A DNA stretch of 64,000 bases, taken from the NCBI GenBank assembly GCA_029287455.1, contig JARFRB010000141.1:62001-126000 (forward strand). Direction: 5' to 3'. Of this stretch, positions 18,317-27,925 are shown one piece after another. Below the pieces are notes generated by a model. The model searched no databases. It was not told the origin of the DNA and worked only from the letters and a program-made list of their open reading frames with translations. The position numbers and the translations under genes were made by a program. Source of the DNA: Pelagibius litoralis. Its GTDB lineage: Bacteria > Pseudomonadota > Alphaproteobacteria > Kiloniellales > DSM-21159. How positions within the stretch are numbered: position 1 is the first letter of the stretch; the number at the start of each line of letters is the position of its first letter.

Positions 18317-19489
18317 TTGCGCAACGGAAGCTATCTTTTCACCAGCGAATCCGTTTCCGAGGGACATCCGGACAAAGTCTGCGATCGCATATCCGACGCG
18401 GTCGTCGACACCTTTCTGGGCCATGAGCCGCAAGCCCGGGTCGCCGTTGAAACGCTCGCGACCACGAACCGCATCGTCCTGGCCGGCGAGGTGCGGGGTC
18501 CGGATACGGTGACGCCGGATCTTCTTGAGGATGTGGCCCGTCACGCGGTCAAGGACATCGGCTATGAGCAGGAGGGCTTCCATTGGGAGCGTCTTCAGCT
18601 GGACAACTTCATTCATAGCCAATCGGCCGATATCGCGCGCGGGGTCGATGCCGCCGGCAACAAGGACGAAGGCGCCGGGGACCAGGGCATCATGTTCGGC
18701 TTCGCCTGCGAGGAAACCGAGCAGTTCATGCCGGCACCGATTCAGTTCGCGCATTCGATCCTGAAATCCCTCGCCGAAGCGCGTCACTCCGGCGCCGCCC
18801 CGCAGTTCGGACCCGACGCCAAGAGCCAGATCACCCTGGAATACATCGATGGCAAACCCCAGCGGGCCACCTCGGTCGTGGTTTCGACCCAGCACGCCGA
18901 GGGCTTGGATCAAGACAGCGTGAGGGAGATGGTGCGGCCCCACGTTGTGAACGTCTTGCCCGAGGGCTGGATGTGCCCGGAGGAAGAGTTTTACGTCAAC
19001 CCGACCGGAAATTTCGTGATCGGTGGCCCCGACGGAGACGCGGGGCTGACCGGGCGCAAGATCATTGTCGACACTTATGGCGGCGCTGCGCCACACGGCG
19101 GCGGCGCGTTCTCCGGCAAGGACCCCACCAAGGTGGACCGTTCGGCCGCCTATGCTGCCCGTTATCTGGCCAAGAACGTGGTCGCGGCGGGCCTTGCCGA
19201 GAAGTGCGTGATCCAGCTGTCCTACGCGATCGGCGTTTCCCATCCTTTGAGCCTGTACATCCAGACCTATGACACCGCACGGGTCGATATCAGCCGCCTG
19301 CCGGGCCTGCTGCGGGAGCTCATGGACCTTTCGCCACGCGGAATCCGCGAGCATTTGCAGCTCAATCGGCCGATCTACGCGCGCACCGCGGCCTACGGCC
19401 ACTTCGGCAGGGCGCCGGAGGGCGACGGCGGCTTCTCCTGGGAGCGCACGGACTTGGTCGGCGACCTGAAATCCGCCTTCGACGCCTAG
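18317..19489 (+). CDS. metK: S-adenosylmethionine synthetase
   Basis: MetK makes SAM from methionine and ATP in the cytoplasm. The 390-residue protein starts with [19 protein letters not shown]. It contains [10 protein letters not shown] for ATP binding and [19 protein letters not shown]. The start is a TTG preceded by AGAGGCAAAAG, because the conserved N-terminus begins three residues later and no ATG is nearby. Weak start plus a long leader may keep expression regulated. Confidence 0.97.
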   Translation: MRNGSYLFTSESVSEGHPDKVCDRISDAVVDTFLGHEPQARVAVETLATTNRIVLAGEVRGPDTVTPDLLEDVARHAVKDIGYEQEGFHWERLQLDNFIHSQSADIARGVDAAGNKDEGAGDQGIMFGFACEETEQFMPAPIQFAHSILKSLAEARHSGAAPQFGPDAKSQITLEYIDGKPQRATSVVVSTQHAEGLDQDSVREMVRPHVVNVLPEGWMCPEEEFYVNPTGNFVIGGPDGDAGLTGRKIIVDTYGGAAPHGGGAFSGKDPTKVDRSAAYAARYLAKNVVAAGLAEKCVIQLSYAIGVSHPLSLYIQTYDTARVDISRLPGLLRELMDLSPRGIREHLQLNRPIYARTAAYGHFGRAPEGDGGFSWERTDLVGDLKSAFDA

Positions 19490-19525
19490 GGGTGGACTCC
19501 CCACCCGGGCAACCACCCTGGGGAG
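19489..19525 (+). repeat. Overlapping hairpins after metK
   Basis: Right after the metK stop, CTCCCCA (19497-19503) pairs with TGGGGAG (19519-19525). A neighbouring GGGTGG can instead pair with CCACCC (19513-19518). The two folds are mutually exclusive. No T-tract follows, so this is a weak or factor-dependent terminator at most. Confidence 0.35.
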
Positions 19526-19564
19526 AGGGGCGGAAAAGCGCGCGGGCGCCGGACCCATCGAGAT

Positions 19565-20281
19565 ATGAGTGACCGAGAGGAACCGGCAAAACTGCACGGG
19601 CGGCGGCACGGGCGCCCCTTGCGCCCGGGCCTAAAGCGCTTGATCGAGGCCGAGCTGCCGAAGGTCGAGCTGCGGCTGCCGGAAGAGGGCGCGGAGCTTC
19701 GCCTCAACAGCCTCTTCGACCCGCCGCCGGAGGCGCTTTGGCTGGAAATCGGCTTCGGCGGCGGTGAGCATCTCGCGGCCCAGGCGGAAGCCAATCCGCG
19801 CGTCGGCTTTATTGGGGCCGAGGTTTTCGTCAACGGGATCGCCAGCCTGCTGCGCCAGGCCCGGGATCGCGGCCTGAATAACATCCGGGTGTTGACTGAG
19901 GATGCGCGGCTGCTGCTCGCGCGGTTGCCGGAGGGGTCGCTTGGCCGCGTATTCCTGCTTTTTCCCGACCCCTGGCCCAAGCGCCGGCACAACAAGCGGC
20001 GTTTCATTCAGCCTGAAACCCTTGACGCTTTGGCCCGGGCGATGGCCCCCGGCGCCGAGTTCCGGGTGGCGACCGACGATGCCGGCTACCTGCGCTGGAT
20101 CCTGCGCCACCTGCTTGCAGACCCGCGCTTCGAATGGACCGCCCAGCGCGCGGCGGACTGGCGCGAACGGCCCGAGGGCTGGCCGCCCACACGCTACGAA
20201 GGCAAGGCCATCGCCCAGGGCCGCCGGCCCACCTATCTCACTTTTGTCCGGTGCGCGCGTACCGCCCACGAAACCCCTTGA
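19565..20281 (+). CDS. trmB: tRNA (guanine(46)-N7)-methyltransferase
   Basis: TrmB methylates G46 in the variable loop of tRNAs using SAM. The 238-residue protein has the SAM-binding LEIGFGGGEHL motif (about residues 60-70) and LFPDPWPKRRHNKRRF, the family signature that binds tRNA. It follows metK by 75 bases and may share its transcript. A terminator-like hairpin lies about 80 bases after its stop. Confidence 0.96.
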   Translation: MSDREEPAKLHGRRHGRPLRPGLKRLIEAELPKVELRLPEEGAELRLNSLFDPPPEALWLEIGFGGGEHLAAQAEANPRVGFIGAEVFVNGIASLLRQARDRGLNNIRVLTEDARLLLARLPEGSLGRVFLLFPDPWPKRRHNKRRFIQPETLDALARAMAPGAEFRVATDDAGYLRWILRHLLADPRFEWTAQRAADWRERPEGWPPTRYEGKAIAQGRRPTYLTFVRCARTAHETP

Positions 20282-20322
20282 AAAGGGCGGTGCCCCGGCA
20301 TTACATTGCCGCTGCCATACGG

Positions 20323-20353
20323 TTTATGGGATATGCGATCCATACTCCATAAA
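20323..20353 (+). repeat. Inverted repeat upstream of the rimP leader hairpin
   Basis: TTTATGG (20323-20329) and CCATAAA (20347-20353) are perfect complements 17 bases apart. An additional CCATA inside the loop offers an alternative partner. It precedes the terminator-like hairpin and may be part of the same regulatory leader. Confidence 0.35.
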
Positions 20354-20361
20354 GCGCCCGA

Positions 20362-20391
20362 GGTGGTGGGCCAAAAGCCCGCCATTTTTTG
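20362..20391 (+). terminator. Intrinsic terminator, possible attenuator before rimP-nusA
   Basis: GGTGGGC (20365-20371) pairs with GCCCGCC (20377-20383) around a 5-base CAAAA loop, extended by one T-A pair, and is followed by six T residues (20385-20390). This is a textbook intrinsic terminator for + strand transcription, 84 bases after trmB and 61 bases before rimP. An upstream GCCC (20356-20359) can pair with GGGC of the left arm and could act as an antiterminator. Confidence 0.8.
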
Positions 20392-20451
20392 TTAGGCGGA
20401 TCCCAAGCGTTCCGCCGGTCGGGCAAGACGGGTGCAGCAGGCTTGGAGACG

Positions 20452-21027
20452 ATGCCGAAGGACGCTGAAACGAGAAGGCGCGCGGCGGCCCTCGCGGCTA
20501 CCGCGCCGGAAACGGCGCACACCAGCGAAGGCGTGGCGATGGAGGTGGAACGCCTTGTGGCCCCAACCATCGCCGACCTGGGCCTGGAAGTCGTGCGCGT
20601 CCAGTTCGGCAGCGGTCAGCGGCGGCCGACCTTGCAGATCATGGCGGAGCGGCCGGACGGGACCATGGCGGTCGAAGACTGCGAAGCGGTGAGCCGGGCG
20701 GTTTCGGCGATCTTGGAGGTGGAGGATCCGATTTCCGGTGCCTACGATCTGGAGGTTTCCTCACCAGGCATCGACCGGCCCCTGACCCGCCTGAAGGATT
20801 TCGAGCGCTTCGCGGGCTTCGAGGCGAAGGTCGAGTTGACGAAGGCCCACCCCGGGCGGCGGCGATTCAGAGGCCGGCTGCTGGGGGTCGAGGGGCAAGA
20901 CGTGGTGATCGCGGTGCCGGAGGAAACGGAGCCGCTGAAGTTTCCCTTCGCGGATCTGGCGAAGGCGAAGTTGCTTTTGACGGACGAGCTTCTCGCCGCG
21001 GGCCGCGGCGAAGACGACAGGAATTAG
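20452..21027 (+). CDS. rimP: Ribosome maturation factor RimP
   Basis: RimP assists late 30S assembly. The 191-residue protein has the N-terminal alpha/beta domain (with [14 protein letters not shown]) and the [14 protein letters not shown] motif before a C-terminal SH3-like domain. I choose the ATG at 20452, preceded by GGAG at 20444-20447. An upstream frame extension would run into the terminator hairpin. It heads the rimP-nusA-ylxR-infB-rbfA-truB block. Confidence 0.95.
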   Translation: MPKDAETRRRAAALAATAPETAHTSEGVAMEVERLVAPTIADLGLEVVRVQFGSGQRRPTLQIMAERPDGTMAVEDCEAVSRAVSAILEVEDPISGAYDLEVSSPGIDRPLTRLKDFERFAGFEAKVELTKAHPGRRRFRGRLLGVEGQDVVIAVPEETEPLKFPFADLAKAKLLLTDELLAAGRGEDDRN

Positions 21028-21041
21028 GATAGGGACGGGCG

Positions 21042-22601
21042 ATGGAAACGAACACGCTCTTTCGTACGGAACTGCTCCAGGTGGCCGACGCGGTCGCCCG
21101 GGAAAAAGGCATTGAGGCCGCGGAAGTCATCGAGGCCATGGAACAGGCCATCCAGAAGGCGGGCCGGGCGAAATATGGTCAGGAGCATGACATCCGGGCC
21201 GAAATCGACCGCAAGACTGGCGAGATTCGCCTGCGCCGCTTTCTGACCGTGGCCGATCCGGTGGAAAACGAGTTCACCGAGGTCAGCGTAACCGACGCGA
21301 AGGTGCGCGATCCCCAGGCCGAAGTCGGGCAGGAGTTCTCCGACGACCTTCCGCCTATCGATCTCGGCCGCATCGCGGCGCAGACGGCCAAGCAAGTCAT
21401 TGTGCAGAAAGTCCGCGACGCCGAGCGCTCGCGTCAGTTCGAGGAGTACAAGGACCGAACCGGCGAGATCATTAACGGCATCGTGAAGCGCAACGAGTTC
21501 GGCAACGTCACCGTGGACCTGGGCCGGGCCGAAGCGCTGCTGCGGCGAGACGAAACTCTGCCGCGGGAGTCCTTCCGCAACGGCGACCGGGTGCGCGCCT
21601 ACATCTACGACGTCCGGCAGGAACCGCGCGGCCCGCAGATCTTTATCTCGCGCAGCCATCCCCAGTTCATGGCGAAGCTCTTCGGCCAGGAAGTGCCGGA
21701 AATCTACGATGGGATCATCGAGATCAAGGCGGTGGCCCGCGACCCGGGCAGCCGGGCCAAGATTGCGGTGATCAGCCACGACAACTCGATCGATCCGGTC
21801 GGCGCTTGCGTCGGCATGCGGGGCAGCCGCGTGCAAGCCGTGGTCGGCGAACTGCAAGGCGAAAAGATCGATATCATTCCCTGGTCCCAGGACACCGCGA
21901 CCTTTGTGGTCAACGCGCTGGCGCCGGCGGAAGTCACGAAGGTCGTGCTCGACGAGGATCAGCACCGCATCGAAGTCGTGGTGCCGGACGAGCAGTTGTC
22001 CTTGGCGATCGGGCGGCGCGGGCAGAACGTCCGCCTTGCCTCGCAGCTTACCGGTTGGGATATCGATATCCTGACGGAAGAGGAGGAAAGCCAGCGCCGG
22101 CAGGAGGAGTTCCGCCAGCGCTCGCAGCTCTTCATCGACGCGCTCGACGTGGACGACGTGATCGCCCATCTGCTTGTGGCGGAAGGCTTCACCTCCATCG
22201 AACAGATCGCCTACGTGCCTCTGGAGGACCTCGCCGAGATCGAAGGCTTCGACGAGGAGGTGGCCGAGGAGCTGCGCAATCGCGCGGGCCAACATCTCGA
22301 GGAACAGGACCAGCGCTTCGACGAGCAGCGCAAGGAGCTGGGCGTGGTGGACGAGATCGCGGCTATCGAAGGCGTGTCGCCGGCAATCCTGGTGCGACTG
22401 GGCGAAAAGGAAGTGAAGAGCCTCGACGACCTAGCGGACCTCGCCAGCGACGAGTTGATCGAAATGCTAGGCGACCTGGCCCCGAGCGAGGATGAGGCCA
22501 ACGCCATCATCATGGCGGCGCGCGCTCACTGGTTCGAAGGTGAGGAACCACAGGATGCCGGCGATCCAGCCGAATCCCCCGAGGCGGAGGGCACGTCCTA
22601 A
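21042..22601 (+). CDS. nusA: Transcription termination/antitermination factor NusA
   Basis: NusA binds RNA polymerase and nascent RNA, promoting pausing, intrinsic termination or antitermination. The 519-residue protein shows the N-terminal polymerase-binding domain, an S1 domain (about 140-200), two KH domains (about 230-345, with [14 protein letters not shown] and [12 protein letters not shown]) and C-terminal helix-hairpin-helix repeats (about 360-500). It starts 14 bases after rimP. In E. coli nusA controls its own operon, which makes the terminator before rimP noteworthy. Confidence 0.98.
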   Translation: METNTLFRTELLQVADAVAREKGIEAAEVIEAMEQAIQKAGRAKYGQEHDIRAEIDRKTGEIRLRRFLTVADPVENEFTEVSVTDAKVRDPQAEVGQEFSDDLPPIDLGRIAAQTAKQVIVQKVRDAERSRQFEEYKDRTGEIINGIVKRNEFGNVTVDLGRAEALLRRDETLPRESFRNGDRVRAYIYDVRQEPRGPQIFISRSHPQFMAKLFGQEVPEIYDGIIEIKAVARDPGSRAKIAVISHDNSIDPVGACVGMRGSRVQAVVGELQGEKIDIIPWSQDTATFVVNALAPAEVTKVVLDEDQHRIEVVVPDEQLSLAIGRRGQNVRLASQLTGWDIDILTEEEESQRRQEEFRQRSQLFIDALDVDDVIAHLLVAEGFTSIEQIAYVPLEDLAEIEGFDEEVAEELRNRAGQHLEEQDQRFDEQRKELGVVDEIAAIEGVSPAILVRLGEKEVKSLDDLADLASDELIEMLGDLAPSEDEANAIIMAARAHWFEGEEPQDAGDPAESPEAEGTS

Positions 22602-22605
22602 CATC

Positions 22606-23337
22606 ATGGGTCTGGCGATGCGAGGCAAGGAAGGGACGAGGGGCGAAGGACGGCATGCCAGGCATGCCGCGGGCACTCATTCTACTCTTGCCCGTTCTGC
22701 CCATTCCCGTTCCGCCCCCTCCCACTCCACGGCCGCCGCACCGGAGCGCCGTTGCATCTTGAGCGGCGAGGTGCTGGCCAAAGAGGCGCTGCTGCGCTTC
22801 GTGGTCGGGCCGGACGGGGTGCTGGTGCCAGACTTCGGCAACAAGCTGCCGGGCCGGGGCCTTTGGCTGCGGCCGAGCCGGGAGGGGCTGCAAAAAGCCG
22901 CCGAGCGCAACCTCTTCTCCCGCGCGGCGCGCCAGGCGGTCCGGCTTCCCGAGGATTTGCCGGAGCTTGTGGCCCGCCAGCTGCGCCAGCGCTGCCTCGA
23001 CCGTTTGGCCCTGGCGCGGCGTGCGGGCGAAGCGGTGGCGGGTCACGACAAGGTGCGCGGTTGGCTAAAAGAGGGAGCTGCGGCCCTGCTGCTGCAAGCC
23101 ACCGACGGGGCGGCCGAGCCTCGGCGGCGACTTGCCGCTCTCGGGCGTGGCCACCGGCCGGAGCTCAATGTCATCGAGCTCTTTAGCGCCGGGGAACTGG
23201 GGCAGGCCCTTGGCCGGGATGCGGCGGTGCATGTTGCCGTGGCATCCGGGGGATTGGCGGATACACTGTACCAAGAGGCGGCGCGGCTGAGGGATTATGA
23301 GAAGATGGGCCCGACAGGGCAGGAAGTGAGCGCTTGA
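22606..23337 (+). CDS. YlxR-L7Ae two-domain RNA-binding protein
   Basis: The 243-residue protein combines a YlxR/DUF448 domain (about residues 45-125, with ERRCILSGE and GRGLWLRP) and a C-terminal ribosomal L7Ae-like domain (about 130-225). Both are RNA-binding folds. YlxR between nusA and infB is conserved in bacteria, and the L7Ae extension is frequent in alphaproteobacteria. The first 40 residues are basic and low complexity. ATG at 22606 and ATG at 22618 are both possible starts. Confidence 0.88.
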   Translation: MGLAMRGKEGTRGEGRHARHAAGTHSTLARSAHSRSAPSHSTAAAPERRCILSGEVLAKEALLRFVVGPDGVLVPDFGNKLPGRGLWLRPSREGLQKAAERNLFSRAARQAVRLPEDLPELVARQLRQRCLDRLALARRAGEAVAGHDKVRGWLKEGAAALLLQATDGAAEPRRRLAALGRGHRPELNVIELFSAGELGQALGRDAAVHVAVASGGLADTLYQEAARLRDYEKMGPTGQEVSA

Positions 23338-23341
23338 TACC

Positions 23342-25933
23342 ATGAGCACGACCAAGGAAACCGAGGGCAAACGCCCGCTGAGCCTCAGCAGGCCCAAAAA
23401 GCTCGAGCTGAAAAAGACCGTCGAGACCGGACAGGTCCGGCAGAGCTTCAGTCATGGCCGCAGCAAAACGGTTCAGGTGGAAGTCAAGCGCAAGCGCACG
23501 TTCAAGCCCAGCGAATCCGGACAGATGGCGGAAGCGGCGAAGGCCGCCGGACAGGAGCTGGCCGATCACGGCGAGTCGGAGGCTCTCAGCGACCTGACGC
23601 CAGCCGAGCGCGAAGCCCGTAAGCGGGCGCTGGACCTGGCCCAGCAGGAAGCCGAGCGCCGTGCGATCAAAGAGCGCGAACGTGCCGAGCAGGAGCGCGA
23701 ACGCGCGGAAAAGCAAGCCGCCGAGGCGGAAGCAGCCCGGCTTCTGTCGGAAGAAGCGGCCAAGGCCGAGCCCGCGGCTGCGGAAGAAGCAGCACCTGCG
23801 GCCGAAGCCCCGGCGGAGGCGGACGCACAAACGCCAGCGTCCACGGAACCGGCCGCGCCCGACAAAGAGCCGGCGGCGCCCCCGGCCGCCGAGGTGAAGG
23901 CGGAAGCACCCGCCGCGAAGCCATCCACCGACGTTCGCCGCCCCGGGCAAGCCGGGGAAGACGGCGAAGCGCGGCGCAAGGGTGCTCCCAAACTGACCCC
24001 ACCTCGCCCCAAGGCCGAGCGCGGCGGCGAGCGGCGGCGGCAAGGGAAGCTCACCATCTCCCAAGCGCTTGAGGATGGCGGTGACCAGACCCGCACCCGC
24101 TCCCTCGCGGCGGTCCGCCGCCAGCGCGAGCGGGAGAAGCAGCGGTCACGCGAACAGCTACAATCCGGCGCCAAGGTGGTGCGCGACGTGGTGATTCCCG
24201 ACGCCATCACTGTGCAGGAGATTGCCAACCGCATGGCCGAGCGCAGCGGTGAGGTCGTGAAGACGCTGATGCGCATGGGCGTTATGGCGACGATCAATCA
24301 GACCATCGACTCCGATACGGCGGAGCTGGTGGTCGGGGAGTTCGGCCACCGGGCCAAGCGCGTATCCGACGAGGACATCGAAATCGGCCTGCGCGGCGGT
24401 GAGGACAAGCCGGAGGATCTTCAGCCACGGCCTCCCGTCGTTACCGTGATGGGACACGTTGACCACGGCAAGACTTCCTTGTTGGACGCCTTGCGCCGCA
24501 GCGACGTGGCCGAGCACGAGGCCGGCGGCATTACCCAGCACATCGGCGCTTATCAGGTCCAGCTTCCCTCGGGCGGGCGCATCACCTTCATCGATACGCC
24601 CGGTCACGCGGCCTTCACGGAGATGCGGGCGCGCGGCGCCACGGTGACCGATATCGTGGTGCTGGTGGTCGCAGCCGACGACGGCATCATGGCCCAGACC
24701 ATCGAGGCGATTAATCACGCCAAGGCCGCCGAGGTGCCGATCATCGTCGCGATCAACAAGATGGATAAACCCGAGGCCGACCCGACCCGCGTGAAAAACG
24801 AGCTGCTGCAGCACGAGTTGGTGCCAGAGGACATGGGCGGCGAGGTCATCTGCGTGCCGGTCTCCGCCAAGACCGGCGATGGGCTGGATGCGCTTGAAGA
24901 GGCAATTTTGCTACAGGCGGAATTGCTGGAGCTCGGCGCGAATCCGGATCGCCCGGCCGAAGGCGTTGTGGTCGAGGCGAAGCTCGAGCAAGGGCGCGGC
25001 AGCGTGGCGACCGTGTTGGTCCAGCGTGGCACCCTGAAGGTCGGCGACATCTTCGTCGCGGGCGGCGAGTTCGGCCGCGTGCGGGCGCTTCTGAGCGACC
25101 GCGGCGAGAAGGTTGAGTCGGCCGGCCCCTCGGTCCCTGTCGAGGTGCTGGGGCTGGGCGGGACGCCGAATGCCGGCGACGAGCTCGCTGTGGTCGAGGA
25201 CGATGCCCGCGCCCGTGAAGTGGCAGCCTTCCGCCAGGAGAAGCAGCGCAGCGCCGATATCGCGGCCCAGTCGCGCGGCACCCTGGAGCAGATGCTCTCG
25301 CGCATTCAAGAGGGTGAAGCGCAGCTGGTTCCGGTGGTTGTGAAGTCCGACGTGCATGGCTCCTTGGAAGCCATTACCGGGGCGCTCGAGCGCCTGGGCA
25401 CCGAGGAGGTGCAGGTCAAGGTGCTGCACGCGGCCGTGGGCGGCATCAACGAGTCCGACATCACGCTGGCCCGGGCGTCGGATGCCATGATCATCGCCTT
25501 CAACGTGCGCGCCAACGCGCAGGCGCGGGAGATGGCGCGGCGCGACGGCGTGGATATCCGCTACTACTCGATCATCTACAACGTGATCGACGATATGAAG
25601 GCGGCCATGTCCGGCATGCTGTCGCCCGAGCAGAACGAGAAGTTCCTGGGCTACGCGGAGATTCGCGAGGTCTTCAACATCACCAAGGTCGGCAAGGTGG
25701 CCGGTTGCATGGTGACCGAAGGCCAGGTCAAGCGCGGGGCGCGGGTGCGGCTGCTGCGCGACGACGTGGTCATCCATGATGGCGTTCTGAAGACCCTGCG
25801 CCGGTTCAAGGACGAAGTCCGCGAAGTTCAGCAAGGCTACGAGTGCGGCATGGCCTTCGAGAACTATCACGACATCCAGCAAGGCGACCGGATCGAATGC
25901 TACGAAATCGAGGAGGTGGCCCGGACGTTGTGA
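23342..25933 (+). CDS. infB: Translation initiation factor IF-2
   Basis: IF-2 is the GTPase that brings initiator tRNA to the 30S subunit. The 863-residue protein has a long Ala/Glu/Pro-rich N-terminal extension (about residues 1-280), an IF2_N domain and the G domain. The G domain shows GHVDHGKT (about 371-378), DTPGHAAF and NKMD, followed by domains II, III and the fMet-tRNA-binding C2 domain. The low-complexity N-terminus is typical of alphaproteobacteria. It begins four bases after the YlxR gene. Confidence 0.98.
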   Translation: MSTTKETEGKRPLSLSRPKKLELKKTVETGQVRQSFSHGRSKTVQVEVKRKRTFKPSESGQMAEAAKAAGQELADHGESEALSDLTPAEREARKRALDLAQQEAERRAIKERERAEQERERAEKQAAEAEAARLLSEEAAKAEPAAAEEAAPAAEAPAEADAQTPASTEPAAPDKEPAAPPAAEVKAEAPAAKPSTDVRRPGQAGEDGEARRKGAPKLTPPRPKAERGGERRRQGKLTISQALEDGGDQTRTRSLAAVRRQREREKQRSREQLQSGAKVVRDVVIPDAITVQEIANRMAERSGEVVKTLMRMGVMATINQTIDSDTAELVVGEFGHRAKRVSDEDIEIGLRGGEDKPEDLQPRPPVVTVMGHVDHGKTSLLDALRRSDVAEHEAGGITQHIGAYQVQLPSGGRITFIDTPGHAAFTEMRARGATVTDIVVLVVAADDGIMAQTIEAINHAKAAEVPIIVAINKMDKPEADPTRVKNELLQHELVPEDMGGEVICVPVSAKTGDGLDALEEAILLQAELLELGANPDRPAEGVVVEAKLEQGRGSVATVLVQRGTLKVGDIFVAGGEFGRVRALLSDRGEKVESAGPSVPVEVLGLGGTPNAGDELAVVEDDARAREVAAFRQEKQRSADIAAQSRGTLEQMLSRIQEGEAQLVPVVVKSDVHGSLEAITGALERLGTEEVQVKVLHAAVGGINESDITLARASDAMIIAFNVRANAQAREMARRDGVDIRYYSIIYNVIDDMKAAMSGMLSPEQNEKFLGYAEIREVFNITKVGKVAGCMVTEGQVKRGARVRLLRDDVVIHDGVLKTLRRFKDEVREVQQGYECGMAFENYHDIQQGDRIECYEIEEVARTL

Positions 25934-26005
25934 TCGAAGGGCGCCGCGCCCCCTTCGACACGGCTTTCTAGGGCCGCGCGGACGCGCCGCCGCCGAGGAC
26001 TACTC

Positions 26006-26446
26006 GTGCCCCAAAAGCAAAAAGCCCCCAGCCAGCGCCAACTTCGTGTCGGCGAGCAGCTTCGCCACCTGCTGGCGGAGGCTCTGCGCACCGGGCATGT
26101 CCGCGACCCGGACCTGCGCGACGCCTCGATCACCGTCACCGAGGTCCGGGTCAGCCCGGACCTGAAGAACGCGACCGCTTTCGTGATGCCGCTCGCCGGG
26201 CGGGACCTGGAGACCGTGATCGCCGCCCTGGGGCGGGCCGCGCCCTTCTTCCGCCGCGAGCTGGCGCGCGAGGCCCAGCTGCGCTACGCCCCGCGGCTCA
26301 CCTTCCAGCCGGACCGCTCCTTCGCGGAGGCCGAGCGGATCAACACCTTGCTGCAGGGTGAGAGAGTGCGCCGCGATCTCGAAGAGACGCCGGACGACGC
26401 TGACGGCGACGACGGGCAAGGGGGCGCCGATGGCCCGGCGTCGTAA
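26006..26446 (+). CDS. rbfA: Ribosome-binding factor A
   Basis: RbfA is a 30S assembly factor with a KH-like fold. The 146-residue protein starts RQLRVGEQLRHLLAEAL and carries ITVTEVRVSPDLKNATAFV. Translation uses a GTG at 26006 with GAGGA upstream. The last residues are acidic. Its 3' end overlaps truB by 17 bases. Confidence 0.95.
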   Translation: MPQKQKAPSQRQLRVGEQLRHLLAEALRTGHVRDPDLRDASITVTEVRVSPDLKNATAFVMPLAGRDLETVIAALGRAAPFFRRELAREAQLRYAPRLTFQPDRSFAEAERINTLLQGERVRRDLEETPDDADGDDGQGGADGPAS

Positions 26447-27356
26447 GGGGCGGGCCATCAACGGCTGGCTCGTCATCGACAAGCCTCTTGGCGTGACGTC
26501 CACCGACGTGGTGAACCGGGTCCGGCGCAAGCTGGACGCCCGCAAGGTCGGGCATGGCGGCACCTTGGACCCCTTGGCCACCGGCCTGCTGCCCCTTGCT
26601 TTTGGCGAGGCCACGAAGACCGTCGCCTATGTCATGGAGGGGGACAAGACTTACCGCTTCACTCTGCGCTGGGGCGTCGCGACCACCACCGACGACGCCG
26701 AAGGCGAGGTCGTCGCCACCAGCGACATCCGTCCCGACCGCGCCGCCATAGAAGCCGTTCTGCCGCAGTTTCAGGGGCTCGTTTCTCAGGTCCCGCCCGC
26801 TTTCTCGGCTATTAAGGTCGACGGCCAGCGGGCCTACGATCTGGCACGGGACGGTGAGCAGGTGGAACTCAGCGCCCGGCCCGTGCGCATCGACCGCTTG
26901 GTCCTGGCCGATCAGCCCGACGCGGATCACGCGGTCTTCGAATGCGATTGCGGCAAGGGGACCTATATGCGCTCCCTGGCGCGCGATCTGGGCGAGGCCC
27001 TGGGCACGCGCGCGCACATCGCCACCCTCCGGCGCCTCGCCGTAGGCCCCTTCGAGGAAGCGGATGCGATTTCACTGGACAGCGTGGAGACGCTGGAGCA
27101 TGTTGCGCGCGCCGAGGAGCTGCTGCTCCCGGTAGAGGCAGCGCTGGACGACATCCCGGCCCTGACCTTGACGGAAGCCGAGGCGCTTCGACTGAAAAGC
27201 GGGCAGCCGATTTCCATGCTGGCCCGCTCGAACGCCGGAAGGATCCGTGACCTCGAAAGCGGAGACGTTGTCTGCGCCACGTCGGGCGGAAAGCCGGTGG
27301 CCATTTCGCGCTTCGAGGGCGGTGAATTGCGCCCGGTCCGCGTGCTCAATTTATAG
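26430..27356 (+). CDS. truB: tRNA pseudouridine(55) synthase TruB
   Basis: TruB converts U55 of tRNAs to pseudouridine. The 308-residue protein has INGWLVIDKPLGVTS and the catalytic Asp in GGTLDPLATGLLP, with a PUA-like C-terminus. The ATG at 26430 lies inside rbfA and follows a purine-rich GGGCAAGGGGG. The arrangement rbfA-truB-rpsO is conserved widely. Confidence 0.97.
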   Translation: MARRRKGRAINGWLVIDKPLGVTSTDVVNRVRRKLDARKVGHGGTLDPLATGLLPLAFGEATKTVAYVMEGDKTYRFTLRWGVATTTDDAEGEVVATSDIRPDRAAIEAVLPQFQGLVSQVPPAFSAIKVDGQRAYDLARDGEQVELSARPVRIDRLVLADQPDADHAVFECDCGKGTYMRSLARDLGEALGTRAHIATLRRLAVGPFEEADAISLDSVETLEHVARAEELLLPVEAALDDIPALTLTEAEALRLKSGQPISMLARSNAGRIRDLESGDVVCATSGGKPVAISRFEGGELRPVRVLNL

Positions 27357-27374
27357 ACCTCGAGAGGAGATACG

Positions 27375-27644
27375 ATGTCGATTACCACCGAGCGCAAGTC
27401 CGCGCTAGTCGAAGAGTATGGCAGCAAGGCCGGGGATACCGGCTCGCCCGAAGTTCAGGTGGCGATCCTGTCAGAGCGCATCAAGAACCTGACGGAGCAC
27501 CTGCAGACCCACAAAAAGGACTTCCACTCCCGCCGTGGCCTCTTGGTTATGGTCGGGCAGCGCCGCCGCCTTCTGGACTATCTGAAGAAGAAGGACTCGC
27601 CGCGCTACGAAAAGCTCATCGCCAGCTTGGGGCTGCGCCGCTAA
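27375..27644 (+). CDS. rpsO: 30S ribosomal protein S15
   Basis: S15 is a primary 16S rRNA binder of the central domain. The 89-residue sequence ([39 protein letters not shown]) is a full-length match. A strong GAGGAGA lies just upstream (27363-27369). It sits between truB and pnp, the usual order. Confidence 0.98.
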   Translation: MSITTERKSALVEEYGSKAGDTGSPEVQVAILSERIKNLTEHLQTHKKDFHSRRGLLVMVGQRRRLLDYLKKKDSPRYEKLIASLGLRR

Positions 27645-27840
27645 AGGCGCCGTCCGGACGCGATCTCCATGCCCCGCAACGCTTTCGAGGCCTCCGCTCC
27701 CGCCCCAACGGCGGGCCGGCGTTGTACCTCCGTTGCCTGGCACGAGGTCGCGGGGCGGCGAGCAGTCTCTCGAAACCCAGTTTCCGAAGATCGGGGGCGG
27801 CCGGCCGGCACGCCTCCGATTTCCCATGCCGGGCCGACGC

Positions 27841-27878
27841 AAGCGGCGCCGCGAGGCTATCTTCGCCCCGCGCCGCTT
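27841..27878 (+). promoter_or_regulatory. Long RNA hairpin in the pnp leader
   Basis: AAGCGGCGC (27841-27849) and GCGCCGCTT (27870-27878) form nine perfect pairs. Inside them GCGAGG (27851-27856) pairs with CTTCGC (27861-27866) around a CTAT loop with one G-U pair. The element ends 47 bases before the pnp start. In E. coli RNase III cuts such a leader stem and PNPase then represses its own mRNA; this may be an analogue. The remainder of the 281-base rpsO-pnp gap shows no gene. Confidence 0.65.
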
Positions 27879-27925
27879 ACGCGGGTCCGGTAAACCGCAA
27901 GCCGGCCTGCTGACAAGGACGAGAT

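Noticed and set aside
27669-27893. Small open frame in the rpsO-pnp gap
   Set aside because: Three short overlapping frames on the same strand, Arg/Pro-rich, no ribosome site; better explained as structured leader.
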